A stretch of DNA of 64,000 nucleotides from Athripsodes cinereus (lineage: Eukaryota; Arthropoda; Insecta; Trichoptera; Leptoceridae): contig OX388307.1 of the NCBI GenBank assembly GCA_947579605.1, positions 10,021,237 through 10,085,236 of the forward strand. Reading direction: 5' to 3'. The notes below the pieces were generated by a model. The model did no database searches. It saw only the letters and a program-made list of their open reading frames with translations, and was not told the origin of the DNA. Within the stretch, counting starts at the first letter, position 1, and the number at the start of each line of letters is the position of its first letter. Of the stretch, positions 59,091 to 64,000 are shown piece after piece. The translations under genes and the position numbers were made by a program.

Positions 59091-59448
59091 AACTTTCATA
59101 CCTAGTAGACACATAATATTCTTCAAATCGATTGTTTGTGTGGAAAAATATGATAATGATACAATTATCAACATTGCTACCCTATAACATTACTGCAATT
59201 GAAATGCATACATACGGTCACGGCATTTCCCAAGAATCACGTGGCCAGCGGACTAACTGCATGTAATAAACTTTCATACCTAGTGGACACATAATATTCT
59301 TCAAATCGATTGTTTGTGTGGAAAAATATGATAATGATACAATTATCAACATTGCTACCCTATAACATTACTGCAATTGAAATGCATACATACGGTCACG
59401 GCATTTCCCAAGAATCACGTGGCCAGCGGACTAACTGCATGTAATAAA
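59091..59448. repeat. Recent 178-bp tandem duplication
   Basis: The segment beginning AACTTTCATACCTAGTAGAC at 59091 repeats at 59269 with one visible difference (AGTAGAC against AGTGGAC). Each unit contains a minus-strand piece of the dispersed family (GGTCACGGCATTTCCCAAGA, CGTGGCCAGCGGACTAACTG). Near-identity marks a recent event and shows the dispersed family starting to tandemise. Confidence 0.9.
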
Positions 59449-59499
59449 CATCAAGTTGTCCTCTCCGTTTCAATAAAAATTAAGGCATTCATGATGAGT

Positions 59500-60350
59500 G
59501 GCATACCTGATTGCTGAATTGAAACTATCCCTCGACACACCTACGTACATGAAAACTGTTGTATCTACCTAGGTGTAGGAATATACATATACGTATTAGC
59601 CATTATCGTATGATATATCGTGCCTATATCGCATGATGGTTGTCCCAGTACATCTCATAAATAATAATTACACTAAGTGTGACAATGTTTTACTCCACAA
59701 TACATATTATTAATAATATAAATTAATCTCACAGTTCAATGATCGATATTATAGGTATTATTTTATAGGTATATGTATGTTTCTACAGTATAATATTCAT
59801 ATCGCCATACAAACCTGCCTAATTGATTAGAATTATTAGTATGGCTTGGTATTTTTTTATATCTATGCTAACGGCCGTCGGTACTCACAAATAAGAATTA
59901 ACTATTATTCCGATTCTTAGACCAGACTAAATGGCATCTTATTTATAAACAGAAATCAGGATTGTTCCAACATGCATTAATCCACCATGGATGACGTCAT
60001 AATGAGATGTTCCGCTTTTTGTGATGTTCCTTAGTTACAGCGTCTCTGATAAGAAGGGCGAAGGAAAATTAATCATTGTATAGGCGCCTTTTATGTAATG
60101 ACTTTAATTATTAATCATATTATATTGTCATGAATCAATCGAATTCTAAGTACGTTCCTACGCAATATTTTGATCTTGTCATTTTGTACCCGGTAACAGA
60201 ACTATTATATAAATTGCACAATCAGAAAATCTAAAGTGATAACATTGTTTATTATTTTATGTACAGTTTCCGTTGGTTCCAAAGTGAACTAGGTACGTAC
60301 CTACCTATTTTAATGTAAATGAATTGTATTAGAAATTAGAAATGTTTGTT
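59500..60350. other. AT-rich stretch
   Basis: No gene or bounded repeat is seen. Confidence 0.4.
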
Positions 60351-60356
60351 ACTGGG

Positions 60357-60512
60357 TGCCTCCAGATAGCAAGATGGGTGCGTCCAGGTAGTAAGATGCG
60401 AACGTCAATCAATCATCAAACTTTAATCATTCGGTGACGATTCGGAGAATCTTTCGAAGAAATATTCGAATGAATGCCTTCGTAACCCTTATAAGAACGG
60501 GAAACCTTCTAC
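60357..60512 (+). repeat. Half copy of the 214-bp palindrome
   Basis: GGGTGCGTCCAGGTAGTAAG, ATGCGAACGTCAATCAATCA, GAAGAAATATTCGAATGAAT and CCTTCGTAACCCTTATAAGA match the left arm and spacer of the palindrome at 35670. A second GGGTGC(C)TCCAGATAG precedes it, so the terminal word is duplicated. The opposing arm is absent. Confidence 0.75.
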
Positions 60513-60534
60513 TACCTACTACCGCTTGTACACA

Positions 60535-60665
60535 TAACATAACATGCATAGACAGTTCACACAGATCAAGCTAGTCCCAAACTAAGATGTTAATCTTGTA
60601 TTATGGATACTAACGCGACGATACACATGCACTAAACACATATACATGTAACACCCAGACCCAGG
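60535..60665 (-). repeat. SINE-like family B, minus copy
   Basis: On the minus strand GGGTCTGGGTGTTACATGTA, TATCGTCGCGTTAGTATCCA, TAATACAAGATTAACATCTT, AGTTTGGGACTAGCTTGATC and TGTGTGAACTGTCTATGCAT follow the order of the copy at 58380. Confidence 0.6.
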
Positions 60666-61189
60666 ATATATTGCCGTATAATAATTTATTGGCAATAGTA
60701 TTCTAGAAATTAAAGAGTGATTTTCTTCACATCATTTTTGCATTTGCAGAAATATGATTGCAAACTGAATGGAGAATAAACTGAATGTGTGAAATGTTCA
60801 GATTTCTGATCCCGGATGGCCTTTAACAATAGAATAGAATAGAAATATTCAGGTTGTTCAAATCAATTAGCATAACGTGAAGTTCTATCCCTTCTGTTTA
60901 CGTCGATCCTGTGTACAAAAAGTATATGACATACCTACCTGCTTAGTACCTATATTTTATGTAAACAATATTAATACAAATTAAGCTAATTTATGTTATT
61001 GCCTATCTGTTTCGTTATTGGTTCAATACCAATTTATGTTTTCAATTGGGAGTCTCTACAAACGTATGTTTAAATTGAAAGATCACAGTGATTCGTCAAC
61101 CAATTACGTGTAATTTATAAAACCCCTCCCGTAGACCAATTCTTTGTCGGTTGCTGCACGGAATAATGCTCACTGAAATATTATAAATG

Positions 61190-61262
61190 TACTAGCTGAC
61201 CCGGCAAACGTTGTTTTGCCATATACGATTATCGCTATTAAAAAATAGGGGTTGATGGTAGA
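61190..61262 (+). repeat. 5' fragment of the ACTAGCTGACCCGGCAAACG repeat
   Basis: TACTAGCTGACCCGGCAAAC, GTTGTTTTGCCATATAC, ATCGCTATTAAAAAATAG and GGTTGATGGTAGAAG match the repeat at 50402-51046 with its middle missing. Confidence 0.65.
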
Positions 61263-63459
61263 AGAACACATACTTTTGATAATGCCACTAAATATTATCT
61301 CCTGAAAGTTAGTTTACGTAATTTGAGCAGTTTTTAATTTTTCAAAAAAACACTTTTAATCTATATGTATTTCAGAGAAAATATTACAATTTGATGGTTT
61401 AATATTTTTGCCCACCCTTCACTCCTTTATTCTTACTTACATAATTTGAAAGGTAAATATAATTAATCCGCGGTATTTGGCCGAATTAATAGATCCATAA
61501 ACAAATTAAAGAATTTATTACTTTTAATTACGTCTTTATTAGTTAAATGTCTTGCAATTGACATATGTACTTAGGTAGTTATTTGTATATATAGTTTATA
61601 ACATCACGTTGTGTTGATGCATTCTTATCAGTGAGTTCACCTTGTCGATGAGTATGTACTATGTAGGTAGAGGTAGGTATGTGCGTCGTTATATATGTTA
61701 TCAAAACAGTTTTAAAGTCATGTAAAGAGTTTATATAAGTTAGAGTTCAGCTATGAGGTTATTAGGCCAGAGGCCACCCATTCTAAATGTTTAAAAATGA
61801 AATTCATAAAATCTAGAAATGATACTTCGATAGTAATAATATCATCCAAATAACTTTGGTGAGTTTGTGAGTACCTACCTATAGTGAGAGATAATTATGT
61901 AGGTAAGTATGTTTTAAGATGTTGGGTCATGTGAGCACATGCGGGTAGTTAGGCAGGTACACTTTGTAATTTGTTTACTTTGTAAAAATAGGTAATGGCA
62001 TCAAAATAATTTAAATTCACAAATCTTGTATAGTTTACCTGTGGGTAATTAAATACCCACGAATAACATTTTTGTATTTTTTAACTTTTTCATTTTAATT
62101 TATTTTATTGAATTTTTAATGCTACTACAAAGTTGATGCTGTGTAATGTGAAAAAATGAATAAACATAATATATAATTGATTTGTTTAGGTACTGTTGAT
62201 CATTATTGTGGGCGTTTTGACAATATGTACTTTATGAATGTAAGTCTTATTTTTGTATAACAAGTACATTATTTAATTCGTAGCTTTTCATTACATTTAT
62301 TAGGTATTTGTGCAACAAACATATTCATTCACGTTTTGATAAATAATAATGCATGGTATTCAATGTTTGGGTTTTGAATCCTTATTGTTTGTAAGAAGGT
62401 ACCTGCATTTTACATAATAATTATTAATACATAGTTGATATGCGAAGGTTTTAGTGATGAAGGAACGTAATATTGTAATATTCCATGCATACAAGTCATT
62501 TTCTATCTGCGAGTCTTACAACGAGTTTATTATGAGTAGAGGTGAGCGTTAACATCACGTACTAAATAACGTATCATATTATCACAATCCACACATAAAT
62601 ATTTGAGTCCGTTCGTATGTATGTATGTATGTATGTATGTACGTATGTCCTTAATGGACTCAGAAATTAGGAAAGACCGAAGTAAAATAATACACTCTAT
62701 ACAAGGTCTCATCTTCTGGGCAGGTTTAAGGCTAAAAACATTTTAAATATCTTACGTATTGATAAAGATATTTTAATTTTAATGCGACCATGTCACAAAA
62801 TTAGCAATAAAATGTATGTAAAATTAATGCAAGATTTAGTAAAAAGCAATATTCACAGTCAAACATTTTTCATTGTATTGAATTAATATCAAAATGGATG
62901 TAACAATAAATACAACAATTCTGAAACTAAATATTTAGGGTTTATTTTCGTCATAAAATATCGTGTTTGCTAATGAGAAAAGCTCTTGAATTACGTGAAT
63001 AAAAATTGCATATTTTTGACATATTGGGCTATTTTCATAATGGAAGACATTATGAAACCATAGAAAACTATACTGTAGAATAATAATAGTTTTACCTATT
63101 AAATCCATAAACAATGTTAAATGATTTTCAATGAGTGGGAACCTATTTATTTTCACCTAATATTTTTTACATAAATTATGAAATATTTGATAGTAAAATA
63201 TTCTGAAATATTGAAGGATGCAGATAATCCATTTTTAAGGTTTTTTGGGAATAAAGAGTAAATACTTATATGACAATTTATTCTTGACTTTTTTTAATTT
63301 CATAGCAAATACCCCATTTATGCACTGCAAACCAAAAATACAAATTCGAATGTGGACAATTATAATATTTTAACATTTATGTGACTACAATTTTTTCACG
63401 AAAAGGGATGTTTACCCTTTTTATCTTATAGAAATTTGGGATGACAATCTTCGAGTTTT
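61263..63459. other. AT-rich stretch
   Basis: A GTAT microsatellite of about eight units lies at 62615-62647. 61745-61790 is a scrap of the dispersed family (CTATGAGGTTATTAGGCCAG). The short minus-strand frames are not supported as genes. Confidence 0.4.
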
Positions 63460-64000
63460 TACATTAAGATGAGGTTTTTAGTAGTTTTTGCACGTAGGTA
63501 CCCGCCTATTTTTCTAAATAAAATATGAGCTTTCGAGGTGTCGAGCTCACATATTTTTCATTTGGAAGAGGTTTTTAGCACTTTTTCCATGTAGGTACCT
63601 ACCAATATGTGGAATTTCTTAACTTCAAGCTTTTTCATCGGGACGAGGTTGTTAGTACTTTTTTTTTCCATGTAGGTGCCTACTTATTATTTTTTTACAT
63701 AAATGTGAACATCTGAGGTGTCAAACTTCAAGATTTTTCAATGGGAAGAGGTTTTTAGCACTTTTTTCGATGTTGGCACCTACCTATTTTTTTTTAACTA
63801 AATATGGGCATGTGAGGTATCAAACTTCATGATTTTTCATTGGGAAGAGTTTTTCAGCACTTTTTTCGATGTAGGTACCTACCTATTTTTTTTACCTAAG
63901 TATGGGCATGTGAGGTATCAAACTTCATGATTTTTCATTGGGAAGAGTTTTTCAGCACTTTTTTCGATGTAGGTACCTACCTATTTTTTTTACCTAAGTA
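63460..64000. repeat. 97-100-bp tandem satellite, truncated by the window edge
   Basis: Each unit contains a GTAGGTACCTACC-like palindrome, TATGGGCATGTGAGGTATC, AAACTTCATGATTTTTCATT and GGGAAGAGTTTTTCAGCACT. Successive GTAGGTACC words start near 63494, 63591, 63672, 63772, 63871 and 63969, giving spacings of 97, 81, 100, 99 and 98 bp. The last units are nearly identical and the first are more diverged, so growth seems to be at the right, beyond the window. Confidence 0.85.

Overview
This window looks like a piece of an AT-rich insect chromosome, most probably from a moth or butterfly. The reasons are short exons with GT/AG introns, AATAAA-type polyadenylation signals, the dispersed palindromic word GTAGGTACCTAC (typical of lepidopteran genomes as I know them), tRNA-headed SINEs, and a dense load of hAT, mariner, piggyBac and non-LTR fragments. 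Nothing bacterial, viral or organellar is visible. Long reading frames are rare because genes are split and most of the sequence is intron, intergenic DNA or transposon debris.

Host genes. (1) 5822-5971, minus: the first coding exon of a salt-inducible-kinase gene (Sik3-like), ending at a clean GT donor. (2) 13025-13462, plus: an unrecognised secreted protein of about 143-145 residues with a signal peptide and a weak internal duplication; the sequence also allows a start exon that is only an ATG. (3) 39921-40111 and 43091-43305, plus: two exons that splice in phase into a PNT/SAM domain followed at once by a stop. This is the architecture of the ETS-domain-lacking antagonist edl/mae. A possible promoter and 5' leader lies at 31.0-31.57 kb. 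(4) 48.4-48.63 kb, plus: a GC-richer promoter with an NRF1-type palindrome and a three-codon first coding exon of an unidentified gene.

The main find is at 15748-22796, a 7.05-kb foldback element. It has 11-bp terminal inverted repeats (CAGTGTTGGGC), a perfect 8-bp target duplication (GTATCTAC) and mirrored CAATT-rich subterminal zones. Inside are two large arrays of a 71/73-bp minisatellite in opposite orientation, so that the arms could pair over more than 1.8 kb. The loop carries a 5'-truncated RTE-like retrotransposon with its own 10-bp target duplication, and the right arm is interrupted by a second retroelement tail. No transposase is visible, so it reads as a giant non-autonomous hAT-type element whose arms grew by satellite amplification. 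The monomer seems to come from a dispersed repeat family with a dozen or more other copies in the window, but with its two halves inverted relative to each other.

Other mobile DNA with readable ends: hAT-type elements with 8-bp duplications at 1963-2326, 8081-8238, 9739-11500 (with a dead mariner nested inside) and 42594-42927; a piggyBac relic with TTAA ends at 40588-42347; TA-flanked elements at 30207-30811 and 52857-53122; long palindromes at 13792-13955, 35670-35883 and 44487-44652; several LINE 3'-end fragments; and a 97-100-bp satellite running off the right edge from about 63460. The remaining stretches are AT-rich sequence in which I see no supported gene.
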